Notes: generated by a model from the sequence alone, not told the origin. DNA of 64,000 bases from Burkholderiales bacterium (GCA_020853025.1 JADYZP010000060.1:17454-81453), one strand, 5' to 3'; positions 53,082 through 62,234 are shown, counted from the stretch's first letter. A program made the numbers and translations.

Positions 53082-54356
53082 TTACGCAGTTCGACTGGAT
53101 GCCAGCACGCGGAGAACGGAAACAATGGCGCGGATATCGTCAGGATGCATCGAGGATCCCGTTGGCAGGACCACCACCCGTTCGGCGATGCGATTGGTGT
53201 GGGGCAGCACGAGACCCGCGTGCGGATAGAACGAGCGATAGGGCTCCATGTTGTGGCAGCCCGGCCAGAAGTACTTTCGCGCGAGTACGTTCTCCGCGTG
53301 CAGCGCGTCGACCAGCCGATCACGCGACACGGGGAATTCCGGCGTTACGTCGAGCACGATGTACTGGTAGTTGTTGTGCTCGGACTCGTCGAATGCGAGC
53401 ATGCTGACGCCGCGAAGCGAGCGCAGCTCGTCGCGGTACGCGCCGTAGTTGGCACGGTTGATCGCGACGAAATCGTCGAGGTCCTCGAGATTGGTGAGAC
53501 CCATCGCAGCGGCGATCTCGGTCATCTTGCCGTTGGTACCGGGGTAGATGACGTGGTCGTAGCCCGAGAAGCCGAAGTTGCGCATCAGCCGCATCTTCTC
53601 GGCCAGGCGGTCGTCGTTGGTGACGACGGCGCCGCCTTCGAAGGTGTTGAAGAACTTCGTCGCGTGGAAGCTGAAAACTTCGCAGTCACCGAAATTACCG
53701 AGAAATGTTCCACCGTGCGAGCAGCCGAATCCATGCGATGCGTCGAACATCAGTCTGAGGTTGTTGACGGCAGCGACTTCGGCCAATTCTTCGACCGGCG
53801 CGCCACGGCCCCACAAATGGACACCGACGATTCCTGTGGTGCGCGGCGTGATCATCCGCCGTACCGCATCCGGGTCGAGATTCTGCGTCCCCGGATCGAT
53901 GTCGGCGAAGATCGGCGTAATTTCCTGCCACTGCAGCGCATGCGCGGTGGCTACGAACGTGTACGACGGGACGATGACCTCGCCGCGCAGATCGAGTGCG
54001 CGCGTTGCGATCTCGAGGGCGATGGTTCCGTTGCACATCGCCACGCAGTTTTTGACGCCGAGCTTCTCGCGGATTCGCGTTTCGAATTCGATCAGCATCG
54101 GGCCGTTGTTGGAGAGCCAGCGGCTTTCCAGGATATCGCGCGCCCTGGCGAGGAATCGTTCCGAACTGCCTACATTGGGCCGTCCCACGTGGACCGCCTC
54201 GGCGAACAGTGGCACGGCGCCGTGGATGGCGAGGTCGGCAGCCACGCGCGGTGTCTTGCGCGCCCGTGACGGAGGGGCACTCGCCGTTGACATAGGGACC
54301 GCGGCCAAATTCCCGACGCTCTTGCTACGGGCGGTCGCCATTCGGTCGTTTTTCAT
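53082..54356 (-). CDS. DegT/DnrJ/EryC1/StrS-family sugar aminotransferase
   Basis: A PLP enzyme that aminates keto-sugar nucleotides. After a basic, low-complexity N-terminal stretch of about 60 residues come RWLSNNGPMLIEFETRIREK, CVAMCNGTIALEIATRALDL, EVIVPSYTFVATAHALQW and the PLP lysine in FSFHATKFFNTFEGGAVV. GKMTEIAAAMGLTNLEDLDD is also typical. The start is uncertain; ATGs at 54356, 54341 and 54293 are possible and none has a strong ribosome site. It is the last gene of the dut-led minus-strand operon. Confidence 0.9.
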   Translation of the reverse strand: MKNDRMATARSKSVGNLAAVPMSTASAPPSRARKTPRVAADLAIHGAVPLFAEAVHVGRPNVGSSERFLARARDILESRWLSNNGPMLIEFETRIREKLGVKNCVAMCNGTIALEIATRALDLRGEVIVPSYTFVATAHALQWQEITPIFADIDPGTQNLDPDAVRRMITPRTTGIVGVHLWGRGAPVEELAEVAAVNNLRLMFDASHGFGCSHGGTFLGNFGDCEVFSFHATKFFNTFEGGAVVTNDDRLAEKMRLMRNFGFSGYDHVIYPGTNGKMTEIAAAMGLTNLEDLDDFVAINRANYGAYRDELRSLRGVSMLAFDESEHNNYQYIVLDVTPEFPVSRDRLVDALHAENVLARKYFWPGCHNMEPYRSFYPHAGLVLPHTNRIAERVVVLPTGSSMHPDDIRAIVSVLRVLASSRTA

Positions 54357-54493
54357 GGCAGTGGTTGATCAGGAAATGAGCTGGCTGGGGAAATCATATC
54401 AAGCATATTGCGTGCCCAGGCGACAGGAGTCGCCCACTCCCCTGCGCGTGGTGCCGCGTTGCGCGAGGCTGCCGAAGATGACGCAGCTACGAT

Positions 54494-55225
54494 TCAGCAC
54501 CGAACGGAGCACACGACGAACAAGCTCGCCGAAAGGTCTGGGTAGATCTTCGCAAGATCATGGCAGCCCTGCAGATAGGCCTCGTCCACGATCCCTGCCG
54601 CAATCGCCCGATCGAACTGGAAATTCGCCAATGGCTTGACGAGTATCCCGCCGTGGTCGTCGAGACAAAATCCGGCGTGGCGGATATCCGACAACAGGAC
54701 ATCCATCGAGTATGTTCGCCGGTGTCCGTGCAGGGCTTCAGCCGGCGTGACGGCCGCGTTGTACTCGATAAGGCCCATCCGCACGGCGATTTGTCGCGAC
54801 AGCGCGTTGGCGTTCGGGACCGCGACGAACAGCCTTCCCTCCGGACTCAGCCATTGCCGAACCTTGGCGAGAACCTCGACCGGGTGGTCGAGATGCTCGA
54901 GCGTGTGGACGAGGAAGATATTGTCGAAGCGCTGCTCCAGCCGGGCATCCTCGAACGTGGCGTTTACGACGTGAACCCGCCCGGGAAAGCGCGCGCGGAC
55001 GCCTTCGATGAGATCGCTGGCCGCCTCGATCGCGGTCACCGAGGGAAAATACTCGAGGATCTGCTCGGTCATGTCGCCTTTGTGGCAACCAAGCTCCAGC
55101 ACCGAGCCACCGCGGACGAAATGGGGCTCCAGCGTCCTCAACATGTATCGACGGATGATGGCGTCGAAGTCGTACGAATACCTGCGGCTCTGGTTGTCTT
55201 GATATTCCTGGTTATGGTTTCTCAT
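54494..55225 (-). CDS. Class I SAM-dependent methyltransferase
   Basis: A 243-residue protein. SAM-site motif GGSVLELGCHKGDMTEQILE, then VTAIEAASDLIEGVRARFPG, FDNIFLVHTLEHLDHPVEVL and LSPEGRLFVAVPNANALSRQ: a Methyltransf_11/23-type enzyme of the kind common in polysaccharide clusters, acting on a nucleotide sugar or lipid-linked glycan. Its start overlaps the GNAT gene stop by four bases, so the two are coupled. Confidence 0.88.
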   Translation of the reverse strand: MRNHNQEYQDNQSRRYSYDFDAIIRRYMLRTLEPHFVRGGSVLELGCHKGDMTEQILEYFPSVTAIEAASDLIEGVRARFPGRVHVVNATFEDARLEQRFDNIFLVHTLEHLDHPVEVLAKVRQWLSPEGRLFVAVPNANALSRQIAVRMGLIEYNAAVTPAEALHGHRRTYSMDVLLSDIRHAGFCLDDHGGILVKPLANFQFDRAIAAGIVDEAYLQGCHDLAKIYPDLSASLFVVCSVRC

Positions 55226-55707
55226 GCTTCCGGCCCTTTCGGAACCCGTGCACCATCGTTATTACGAGTGTATTGCATCACTATCTGATCGCCGCGCTCG
55301 CCGGTGACTTGGAACCCGAAGCGTTCATAGAGTCGAATCCCATCAACACTGCCTTTGGAGACCTCGAGCTGTATCGATCTTACGTTCGCGCACGCTGGGT
55401 GCCGGTCGAGATTCGCGAGCAATGTAGAAGCGATTCCCCGTCCCTTGAATTCGGGTAACACGCTGACGTTGCTGACAAAGCACGAATCGCCCGTTGCTGA
55501 CACGTACGCCGCCACCAGCCCGACCAACACCTCATCGTGCCATGCTTCGATGGTGAGGGAGCGTTCGGCGAGCTTGCGGGCATATTCGTCGATGTTCACG
55601 CGCGCGCGCAGAGGCGGAACGAAATGCCCGTCGCATGCCCCGAGATGCTCGCGAATGTCACGCTCGGTGCTAGCCCCGGCCTTGTAGCGCAACAAGTACG
55701 ACATCAT
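55222..55707 (-). CDS. GNAT-family N-acetyltransferase
   Basis: A 161-residue acyltransferase. Family motifs are FVSNVSVLPEFKGRGIASTL (acetyl-CoA pyrophosphate loop, here KGRGIA) and GIRLYERFGFQVTGERGDQI. It probably acylates an amino-sugar, such as one made by the DegT aminotransferase in the same operon. It overlaps both neighbours by four bases (ATGA), so translation is coupled across three genes. Confidence 0.88.
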   Translation of the reverse strand: MMSYLLRYKAGASTERDIREHLGACDGHFVPPLRARVNIDEYARKLAERSLTIEAWHDEVLVGLVAAYVSATGDSCFVSNVSVLPEFKGRGIASTLLANLDRHPACANVRSIQLEVSKGSVDGIRLYERFGFQVTGERGDQIVMQYTRNNDGARVPKGPEA

Positions 55708-56660
55708 TCAAGCACGGCGAGACCGAACCCGTAGCGCCCGAATTCGTTGCCGTTGTAGAGCAGGTAGACGCTACCGTCGCATTCGAAAGCGTGGGGGTAG
55801 CACATCATGTCCGAGTCCCAGCTTCCCGCCGTTACGTCGATTCTGGGATCGTCGTCATTTCTGTGCCAGTTTTCCAGATCGTCGGACCAGGCATGGCCGA
55901 TGCGATAGCCGCGTTCCCGGTTCTGCCTGAAATCGTGTGATTGGCGATAGCAAAAAAACATGTGGTGACGGCGCGAGATCTCGACGACCGTGGGCAACGC
56001 CTGACTCTCATCGGATCCCAGCCGTTCGGCGATGATCTGACGAGCCTCTTCGCGAATCCAGTTCGAGCCGTCCTCAGACACCGCATGCCCGATCTTGTAC
56101 GTGCGATCAGGTGCGGAGTCCTCGGAGTACTTCCTCCAGCCGGTTCCGAACATGTACCACATGTGGAACGTGTCGCCGACGATGCGGACGAAGGGGTCGC
56201 CGACAAGACAGGGTTCGTGGAGCGACGCCGCGAGGATCGGCCCGTCGCCCGTCTTGCGAAACGTTTGCCCCCCATCGTCGCTGATCGCCAAGCCGATAGC
56301 GGTCTCGACCGAGACCGAAACGCGCCGGCTCCATCCGCAGGTGTAGGCGAGTACAACGCCCTGGTAACGCACGACGTTCATCGGGAAGATGCCGTGCTCA
56401 TCGAAGCAGCCGAGTTTGCCTAGTTCGATGACCGTCCGCTCGGATACACCGATGACTCTTCGCATGTTCTTTGCCATATCGACGTAGGCAATATGACTTC
56501 GAAACTTGCCTCCGATGGGATCGACCGAACGTGTTGAGAAATAGATGCGCACGAATTTGTCGAAAACCAACGCCTGCGGCGACTGCGCGAACTGGGCACA
56601 TTCGTTGGTGAGGCGATGCTCCGTCGGATCGAAAATCTTGCCGAGCTTCCTCCACTTCAT
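55704..56660 (-). CDS. Five-bladed beta-propeller glycosidase-like protein, paralogue 1
   Basis: A 318-residue protein beginning KWRKLGKIFDPTEHRL and ending GRYGFGLAVLE. Repeated blades with an aromatic and Asp-rich pattern (FVRIYFSTRSVDPIGGKF, GLAISDDGGQTFRKTGDGPI, GHAVSEDGSNWIREEARQII, HHMFFCYRQSHDFRQN) resemble GH43/GH32-type propellers. No signal peptide, so it acts in the cytoplasm, where it could be a transferase or binding protein rather than a secreted hydrolase. Function is not established. A paralogue lies directly upstream. Confidence 0.75.
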   Translation of the reverse strand: MKWRKLGKIFDPTEHRLTNECAQFAQSPQALVFDKFVRIYFSTRSVDPIGGKFRSHIAYVDMAKNMRRVIGVSERTVIELGKLGCFDEHGIFPMNVVRYQGVVLAYTCGWSRRVSVSVETAIGLAISDDGGQTFRKTGDGPILAASLHEPCLVGDPFVRIVGDTFHMWYMFGTGWRKYSEDSAPDRTYKIGHAVSEDGSNWIREEARQIIAERLGSDESQALPTVVEISRRHHMFFCYRQSHDFRQNRERGYRIGHAWSDDLENWHRNDDDPRIDVTAGSWDSDMMCYPHAFECDGSVYLLYNGNEFGRYGFGLAVLE

Positions 56661-56678
56661 CGAGGTCTTCCTAGCTGC

Positions 56679-57641
56679 CTAAGCAAGGTTTCCCTCCAGC
56701 TCTGCCAAGCCGAAACCGTGCTTCCCAACCTGATTTCCCAGATAGGCCATGAAGACCTTTCCATCGAGTTCGAAGACATGCGGATAGCTGATCATTTCGG
56801 AGTCCCAACCTTCCTCGGAGACGTCGATGCCGGCCCGCGCATCGTCACGCGTCCAGACAAAGAGATCCGGGCTCGAAGCGTAGCCGATACGATAGCCGAA
56901 TTCTTTGCCGCGATAGCCGCTGCTGTACCGGTAGCAGAAGAACATGTGATATCTGCCGTTGGCGAAGAAGACGTCCGGGCTCGCCTGTGCCTCATCATCC
57001 TCGACCCGACTCTCAATGAGGTCCCGATTGACTTTGGACCATTGAATGCCGTCTGCAGACGTCGCCATTCGAATCTTGTAAACGGGCTCAGGTCTTCCGT
57101 CGACGAGTTTCCATTTCCGACCGGCGATGTACCAGAGGTACCAGGTGTCGAGGTAGCGGCGGACTTTCGGGCCGCTGAGAACGAATGGTTCGGCAGGCGA
57201 ATAGGACAACACGGGACCGGAACCGACTCGTCGAAATGTCGCGCCATTGTCGCGGCTGATGGCCATTCCGATTGCGACATTGAACGGTACCGATTCACAT
57301 CGGGTCCAGCCGCCGTAGTACGCCCAGACTTCATTTCCGTTCCGAACGACGGACACCGGATATGTGCCGAACTCATCGAACTCGCCTAGTCTCCCCAGAG
57401 GCAGGATCGGCTGTTCGGCGACCCGCAGAATTCTGTAAGGATCGCTGCGATCGACGTCTACCCACGCGGAACGGCTTACGTACTGACCATTCGGCTCGAC
57501 CGGTAAGCGGCAGGAGAAATAGATGCGGACGAAGTCCTCGAACACGAGCGTCGCGGGTGCCTGAGCAAACGCCGTGAGCCAGGTCCTGCCTCCGACGTTT
57601 TCGGGGTCGAACAACTTGCCGAGCTTTTTCCACCTGAACAT
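56679..57641 (-). CDS. Five-bladed beta-propeller glycosidase-like protein, paralogue 2
   Basis: About 320 residues from ATG 57641, chosen because it aligns with the start of paralogue 1 (MFRWKKLGKLFDP beside MKWRKLGKIFDP). The same blade motifs are seen in register: FVRIYFSCRLPVEPNGQY, GMAISRDNGATFRRVGSGPV, RMATSADGIQWSKVNRDLIE, YHMFFCYRYSSGYRGKEFGY, and the end GKHGFGLAELEG. It clearly arose by duplication but has diverged well over half. Upstream ATGs at 57668 and 57716 are possible; the latter would overlap wbqC. Confidence 0.74.
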   Translation of the reverse strand: MFRWKKLGKLFDPENVGGRTWLTAFAQAPATLVFEDFVRIYFSCRLPVEPNGQYVSRSAWVDVDRSDPYRILRVAEQPILPLGRLGEFDEFGTYPVSVVRNGNEVWAYYGGWTRCESVPFNVAIGMAISRDNGATFRRVGSGPVLSYSPAEPFVLSGPKVRRYLDTWYLWYIAGRKWKLVDGRPEPVYKIRMATSADGIQWSKVNRDLIESRVEDDEAQASPDVFFANGRYHMFFCYRYSSGYRGKEFGYRIGYASSPDLFVWTRDDARAGIDVSEEGWDSEMISYPHVFELDGKVFMAYLGNQVGKHGFGLAELEGNLA

Positions 57642-57693
57642 TTGCCGTCTCGTTCTCGGCGTTGTCATTTGCGACCCCAGTGTGACCGGGGAT

Positions 57694-58401
57694 TCACGAT
57701 GGGGCGAAAATCTCACGATTCGAGACGAGACATTGCCGGATCGCGTTGGCGTCGTTGAACATCATGACATCGATGATCGACAGCCAGGGCACGAAATCGG
57801 CGCCGAGCTGACGATACTCGAACGGCTCCGAACGGACGAAATTCAATTCCAGACCCGCGGAGCGAAACGCCGCGGCGGCGTACAGCTCCGTCCCGCCGAT
57901 GGCGTTGATGTAGACGTCCGCGCCCGCTTTCCTGCAGAGTGCGATCACCATGTCCTGCCCCCTGAGCGATGGATCGATCGCAAAGGTGGAGGCGGCGGCC
58001 AATCGGGTCTCGATCCCCAGGTATCCAGCAGTCTCCAAGAGCGAATTGCGGAGGAATCCGAACAGATTCCCGTCGTCGTGGCGAATGACCCGCTCGATGA
58101 TGGGAATCACCTGCGCGAAGTGCGGCGCCCGGCGATAGGCTTCGGTGATTCGATTCAGCAATCGGTCCCGATCGAAGTCCGCGGCAATTTCACGATCGCG
58201 GATGTCCAGCGCGTCCGATGCGTGCTTCAGCGGAAGGGAGATGACTGCGTCGTGTCCGTTCTGCAGGATGCGGTTCCGATTAATCCAGCCCTTTTTCGCG
58301 TACTTGACGCGGTCGTGAATGATGAAGAGGTTTACCGCCTGCATCAGTTGGAAGTAGCCGATATAGGGAAAGAAGTACGGCTGCATGATGGCGACTCTCA
58401 T
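57694..58401 (-). CDS. WbqC-like family protein
   Basis: A 235-residue protein of the WbqC family, found in O-antigen and other polysaccharide clusters: MRVAIMQPYFFPYIGYFQLM, FIIHDRVKYAKKGWINRNRI, NLFGFLRNSLLETAGYLGIE and LYAAAAFRSAGLELNFV. Members are thought to act in amino-sugar acylation or glycine/aminoacyl transfer, but no activity is firmly set for this branch. The ATG at 58401 places it four bases after dut, in the same operon. Confidence 0.88.
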   Translation of the reverse strand: MRVAIMQPYFFPYIGYFQLMQAVNLFIIHDRVKYAKKGWINRNRILQNGHDAVISLPLKHASDALDIRDREIAADFDRDRLLNRITEAYRRAPHFAQVIPIIERVIRHDDGNLFGFLRNSLLETAGYLGIETRLAAASTFAIDPSLRGQDMVIALCRKAGADVYINAIGGTELYAAAAFRSAGLELNFVRSEPFEYRQLGADFVPWLSIIDVMMFNDANAIRQCLVSNREIFAPS

Positions 58402-58405
58402 CGCG

Positions 58406-58858
58406 CTAGCGCCCGGTACTTCCAAACCCCCCCGCGGCTCGATCGCTTGCCGGAAACTCATCCACGATGTTGAATTCCGCCTGTACGACCGGCACGATGA
58501 CCAGCTGCGCCAGCCGGTCGAGCGGATTCAGCGTAAACGCCTCCACCCCCCGATTCCAGCAGCTCACCATCAACGGCCCCTGATAGTCCGAATCGATCAG
58601 CCCCACCAGATTCCCAAGCACGATCCCATGCTTGTGCCCCAGTCCCGAGCGCGGCAGGATCAGCGCGGCGAGACCCGGATCGCCGATGTGGATGGCGATT
58701 CCGGAGGGGATTAGTTGCGTCTGCCCGGGCTCGAGCGTCAGCGGGGCGTCGATACAGGCGCGCAGATCGAGCCCAGCAGATCCAGGAGTGGCGTACGCCG
58801 GCAGGTAGGGCCGGATCCGTTCATCGAGGATTTTCAGGTCGATTTTCGGTGGGGTCAT
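58406..58858 (-). CDS. dut: dUTP diphosphatase
   Basis: A 150-residue trimeric dUTPase with all five motifs: [51 protein letters not shown] and the C-terminal AGGFGSTGR. It hydrolyses dUTP to dUMP. coaBC lies upstream on the same strand, the usual neighbour. Unusually, glycan genes follow it within four bases, so it heads their operon. Confidence 0.97.
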   Translation of the reverse strand: MTPPKIDLKILDERIRPYLPAYATPGSAGLDLRACIDAPLTLEPGQTQLIPSGIAIHIGDPGLAALILPRSGLGHKHGIVLGNLVGLIDSDYQGPLMVSCWNRGVEAFTLNPLDRLAQLVIVPVVQAEFNIVDEFPASDRAAGGFGSTGR

Positions 58859-58877
58859 TTCGAAGTTCGATGCAACG

Positions 58878-58943
58878 ACGCTGGGTCCGCGCCTGCACGG
58901 AGACGATGGTTACGCTGGGTCCGCACCTTCGCGGGGACGATGG
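58878..58943 (-). repeat. Two short-type palindromic repeat copies between coaBC and dut
   Basis: Two tandem units, 58878-58909 and 58912-58943. On the minus strand the second reads CCATCGTCCCCGCGAAGGTG then CGGACCCAGCGT, matching the core of the sucC-side array; the first is the same with three or so changes. They occupy the 170-base coaBC-dut gap. Confidence 0.75.
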
Positions 58944-59028
58944 TTGCAGTGCGAGCTGCGCCCGGAGTTACTCCGGTCGTGCCCAGGGTCGAATTGGCTG
59001 TGCACAATCGCGCCACTGCCTCGGTTCG

Positions 59029-60243
59029 TCACGACCGCGGCAACCGCTGTGCAATTTCCGCCACCAGACGCCGCGCCAGCGCCAGCTTGCCCATTCGCGG
59101 CAACCGATGCGCCCCCCCATCATCCAGCAGCGTCACTTCGTTCTCGTCACTCCCCAGCGCATCCTGCGCCCGGTTGGCGATCAGCAAAGGGAGCTTCTTG
59201 CGCTTGCGCTTTTCCTCGCCGTGGCGTTCGACGTCATGGCTTTCCGCCGCGAAGCCGACGCAGTACGGCGCCTTGGCGCGCGCCGCGACGGTGGCGAGGA
59301 TATCGACGGTGGGCTTCAGCGTCAGCGTCAGCGCGTCGGGGGTTTTCTTCAACTTTTGCTCGTGCGTGGCTGCCGGCGTGTAGTCCGCGACCGCGGCGAC
59401 GCCGATGAAGACGTCGCACGCGCCGATGCGCACCATCACGGCGTCGGCCATCTGCGCCGTGCTCGTGACGTCGACGCGCGTAACGCCCGACGGTGTGGCC
59501 ACCGCGGACGGACCGGCGACCACCGTCACGACGCCTCCCGCCTCCGCGGCGGCCTGCGCCAACGCGAAGCCCATCTTCCCCGAGCTGGCATTGGTGATGC
59601 CGCGCACCGGGTCGATCGCCTCGAACGTGGGCCCGGCGGTGAGCAGAACGCGCTTGCCGGCAAGCAGCTTGGGCTGGCGCGATGCGATCAGCGCGGCAAG
59701 GAGTGCCGGGGCTTCGAGCATGCGGCCTTCACCGTTCTCGTTGCAGGCGAGTTCGCCGGTATCGGGGCCAAGGATAGCGACGCCGTCGGCGGCGAGTTGC
59801 GCCACGTTGCGCTGCGTGGCGGCGTTCGCCCACATCTGCCGGTTCATCGCGGGCGCCACGAGCAGCGAGCATTCGCGCGCGAGGCAAAGTGTCGACAGCA
59901 AGTCGTCGGCGTGTCCATGCGCGAGCTTGGCGATGAAGTCGGCGGACGCGGGTGCGACCAGAACGGCGTCGGCGCCGCGCGACACGCCGATATGGCCCAT
60001 GGCGTTGTCGGCGCCGGTCTGCCACAGGTCGGTCAGCACCGGCCGGCCGGACAGCGCCTGGAAGGTGGTCGCGGTGACGAAGCGCGTGGCGGCATCGGTC
60101 ATCACGACGTCGACGGTCACGGAAGCCTTGACCAGCAGGCGCGTCAGTTCGGCGACCTTGTACGCGGCGATGCCGCCGGTGACGCCGAGCACGACTCGGG
60201 TCAGGCCGGGTGCGGTTTCGGCAACAGGAGCGGGGTCGTTCAT
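59029..60243 (-). CDS. coaBC: Bifunctional phosphopantothenoylcysteine decarboxylase/ligase
   Basis: A 404-residue coenzyme A synthesis enzyme. The N-terminal flavoprotein decarboxylase (CoaC) has LGVTGGIAAYKVAELTRLLV, LVAPASADFIAKLAHGHADD and the PAMNRQMW motif; the C-terminal synthetase (CoaB) has VLLTAGPTFEAIDPVRGITN, SSGKMGFALAQAA and the KLKKTPD loop. The ATG at 60243 directly precedes the conserved region. It diverges from radC. Confidence 0.96.
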   Translation of the reverse strand: MNDPAPVAETAPGLTRVVLGVTGGIAAYKVAELTRLLVKASVTVDVVMTDAATRFVTATTFQALSGRPVLTDLWQTGADNAMGHIGVSRGADAVLVAPASADFIAKLAHGHADDLLSTLCLARECSLLVAPAMNRQMWANAATQRNVAQLAADGVAILGPDTGELACNENGEGRMLEAPALLAALIASRQPKLLAGKRVLLTAGPTFEAIDPVRGITNASSGKMGFALAQAAAEAGGVVTVVAGPSAVATPSGVTRVDVTSTAQMADAVMVRIGACDVFIGVAAVADYTPAATHEQKLKKTPDALTLTLKPTVDILATVAARAKAPYCVGFAAESHDVERHGEEKRKRKKLPLLIANRAQDALGSDENEVTLLDDGGAHRLPRMGKLALARRLVAEIAQRLPRS

Positions 60244-60386
60244 CGTCGGGTCGGCTGTTCGGTCGATAGCAATGCGCGCGCTGTGAATCTTACACTTCCC
60301 TCGAAGCCGCAGTTCATGCGCGGCCGGTGACGGAATCGGCCGGTGCAACGCTGCGCGGCAGTTCGAAACAGGCCACGGAGGTGCTG

Positions 60387-61061
60387 GTGGGTGCCACAGA
60401 CACTATGCAGGCAGAGCGTCCGCGCGAGCGATTGCTCGCCTTCGGCGCCGACGCTCTGACCGACGCCGAGTTGCTTGCGGTCATGCTGCGTACCGGTGTC
60501 GCCGGCTGCCCGGTGCTCGATCTCGCGCGAGACCTGCTCGCGCGCTTCGGTGGCGTCGGCGCGTTGCTGGCGGCGGGCATCGGCGACATCCGCACGCAGC
60601 GGGGGCTGGGTCCCGCGCGCGCGGCGCAGTTCAAGGCGATGGTCGAGCTGGTTCGTCGCGCGCTGCTCGAGGAGGCCGCGCAGCGCGATTCGCTGGCCTC
60701 GCCCGACGCCGTGCGCGACTACCTGCGGCTGACCATCGCGGCGTTGCCCTACGAGGCGTTCCTGGCGCTGTTCCTCGACAGCCAGAATCGCCTGCTGGCG
60801 GCGCGGGAACTCTTCCGCGGCACATTGGCGCAGACCAGCGTCTACCCGCGGGAGGTGGTGAAGGCGGCGCTCGGACACAACGCCGCCGGGGTCATCTTCG
60901 CGCACAACCACCCGAGCGGCGTGGCCGAGCCGTCGCGCGCCGACGAACTGCTGACGGCGTCGCTGAAAGCTGCGCTGGCGCTGGTCGACATCCGCACGCT
61001 CGACCACTTCGTCGTCGCCGGGCACCGGGTCGTTTCCTTTGCCGAACGTGGACTGATCTGA
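60387..61061 (+). CDS. radC: RadC-family JAB/MPN-domain protein
   Basis: A 224-residue protein of the UPF0758/RadC family. A helix-hairpin-helix part ([20 protein letters not shown]) is followed by the JAMM metalloprotease-like domain with [20 protein letters not shown], then [14 protein letters not shown] and the ending [13 protein letters not shown] 60387 is chosen because GGAGG lies five bases upstream and it gives the usual length. The old DNA-repair role is disputed; function remains unsettled. Confidence 0.93.
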   Translation: MGATDTMQAERPRERLLAFGADALTDAELLAVMLRTGVAGCPVLDLARDLLARFGGVGALLAAGIGDIRTQRGLGPARAAQFKAMVELVRRALLEEAAQRDSLASPDAVRDYLRLTIAALPYEAFLALFLDSQNRLLAARELFRGTLAQTSVYPREVVKAALGHNAAGVIFAHNHPSGVAEPSRADELLTASLKAALALVDIRTLDHFVVAGHRVVSFAERGLI

Positions 61062-61138
61062 TGCCGAAGGCCGGCAGCACTTTGTCTTCGTCGCCTGACC
61101 TCTCCGCCGCAATGGCCAACGACCATCTGGCCTGGCCC

Positions 61139-61159
61139 GCGTTTCCCGTGGGGAAACGC
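61139..61159 (+). promoter_or_regulatory. Perfect hairpin before the DUF1640 gene
   Basis: GCGTTTCCC-GTG-GGGAAACGC is a 9-bp perfect stem with a 3-base loop, 26 bases before the likely start codon. No T run follows, so it is not an intrinsic terminator; it may be an operator or a leader structure. Confidence 0.45.
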
Positions 61160-61185
61160 AAGTCTGCTACCATTCTCGGAGACAA

Positions 61186-61521
61186 TTGATCGTGCACGCA
61201 GCCATGCAATTCGACACCCTCGACTACGCGAAGCGGCTTGAAACCGCGGGTGTACCAGTGTCGCAGGCAGAAGCGCAAGCGAAGGCGCTTGGCGATGCGC
61301 TCGGAAGAGCAGTCGCGTTTCCCGGCGATCTGATCACGCTGGAGAGCAATCTCACTTTGAAGCTGAGCACGGTGGAAACTCGCCTTGAAACCAGGATCGA
61401 CACAGCCAAGACTGAGTTGAGACTCGAACTGGGTGGCAAGATCGAAACACTGAAGTGGATGTTCGGCGTTCTTGTTGCGCTTAACGTCGGCATTCTCATG
61501 CGACTGCTGTACATCCATTGA
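61186..61521 (+). CDS. DUF1640 (CCDC90-like) coiled-coil membrane protein
   Basis: A 111-residue protein: FDTLDYAKRLETAGVPVSQA, a coiled-coil stretch (LTLKLSTVETRLETRIDTAK) and one C-terminal membrane helix (WMFGVLVALNVGILMRLLYI). This is the architecture of DUF1640 proteins, distantly like mitochondrial MCUR1/CCDC90. Start choice is open: TTG 61186 has GGAG four bases upstream, GTG 61192 ten bases, and ATG 61204 too far. A perfect GCGTTTCCC-GTG-GGGAAACGC hairpin lies just before it. Confidence 0.78.
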   Translation: MIVHAAMQFDTLDYAKRLETAGVPVSQAEAQAKALGDALGRAVAFPGDLITLESNLTLKLSTVETRLETRIDTAKTELRLELGGKIETLKWMFGVLVALNVGILMRLLYIH

Positions 61522-61663
61522 GATTTGCCGCAACTTCTGCTTTCCCGCCTTCTTCCCGTCGGATCGGGGGCTTTTTTGCATCTGTTACACGAAGTAAGTG
61601 CCCACTTGTCATTGAGGCGACGCCCCAATTCCAGGATCCGATGTCGTTGGACAAGGCTGGAAG

Positions 61664-61692
61664 TTGAAGGCCAAGGCATTTCAAGCGATAAT
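61664..61692 (+). promoter_or_regulatory. Sigma-70 promoter of rpmB-rpmG
   Basis: TTGAAG (61664-61669), a 17-base spacer, and GATAAT (61687-61692), placing the start of transcription near 61699 and giving a leader of about 100 bases before rpmB. Both hexamers are close to consensus, as expected for ribosomal protein genes. Confidence 0.7.
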
Positions 61693-61799
61693 GTCTGGCT
61701 TTACGCACTCCCAACCCGCTGTCGGTTCGCAGCATGGCGTCCTCCTTGGGCGCCCTAGTCCCGGCACGAAGAATCAGAATCCGCAAAAAGGAGCGAGCG

Positions 61800-62036
61800 A
61801 TGGCTCGAGTCTGCCAAGTCACAGGAAAGGCCCCGATGGTGGGCCACAACGTTTCGCACGCCAACAACAAGACCAAGCGGCGCTTCCTGCCCAACCTGCA
61901 GCGCCGCCGCTTCTGGGTCGAGAGCGAGAACAAGTGGGTCAGCCTGCGGCTGACGACCAACGCCCTGCGCACCATCGACAAGAACGGCATCGATTCCGTT
62001 CTGGCCGAACTGCGCGCCAAGGGCGAGCGGATCTAA
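61800..62036 (+). CDS. rpmB: 50S ribosomal protein L28
   Basis: A 78-residue basic protein, full length: [40 protein letters not shown] and [23 protein letters not shown] lies before the ATG at 61800. rpmG follows nine bases later, the standard pairing. Confidence 0.98.
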   Translation: MARVCQVTGKAPMVGHNVSHANNKTKRRFLPNLQRRRFWVESENKWVSLRLTTNALRTIDKNGIDSVLAELRAKGERI

Positions 62037-62045
62037 GGAGCCATC

Positions 62046-62204
62046 ATGCCCCGTGAAAAGATCAAACTCGAATCGTCGGCCGGCACCGGCCATTTCTACA
62101 CGACGTCGAAGAACAAGAAACTGATGCCGGAGAAGATGGAGATCAAGAAGTTCGACCCCGTCGCGCGCAAGCACGTCATGTACAAGGAAACGAAGCTGAA
62201 GTGA
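62046..62204 (+). CDS. rpmG: 50S ribosomal protein L33
   Basis: A 52-residue protein read directly from the sequence: [40 protein letters not shown] and the end [11 protein letters not shown]. It lacks the zinc-binding cysteines, so it is the Cys-minus form of L33. AAGGAG (62033-62038) overlaps the rpmB stop. A 10-bp hairpin follows 30 bases after the stop. Confidence 0.97.
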   Translation: MPREKIKLESSAGTGHFYTTSKNKKLMPEKMEIKKFDPVARKHVMYKETKLK

Positions 62205-62234
62205 CCCGCGCGGGCAGCGATCGGCAGCCGTAAC

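Noticed and set aside
58849..60330. Plus-strand open frame opposite coaBC
   Set aside because: coaBC motifs are complete on the minus strand; this frame is Gly/Arg/His-rich and featureless.
61555..61577. CCCG...CGGG with a T run after the DUF1640 gene
   Set aside because: Only four base pairs in the stem; too weak to annotate as a terminator, though the T run is suggestive.
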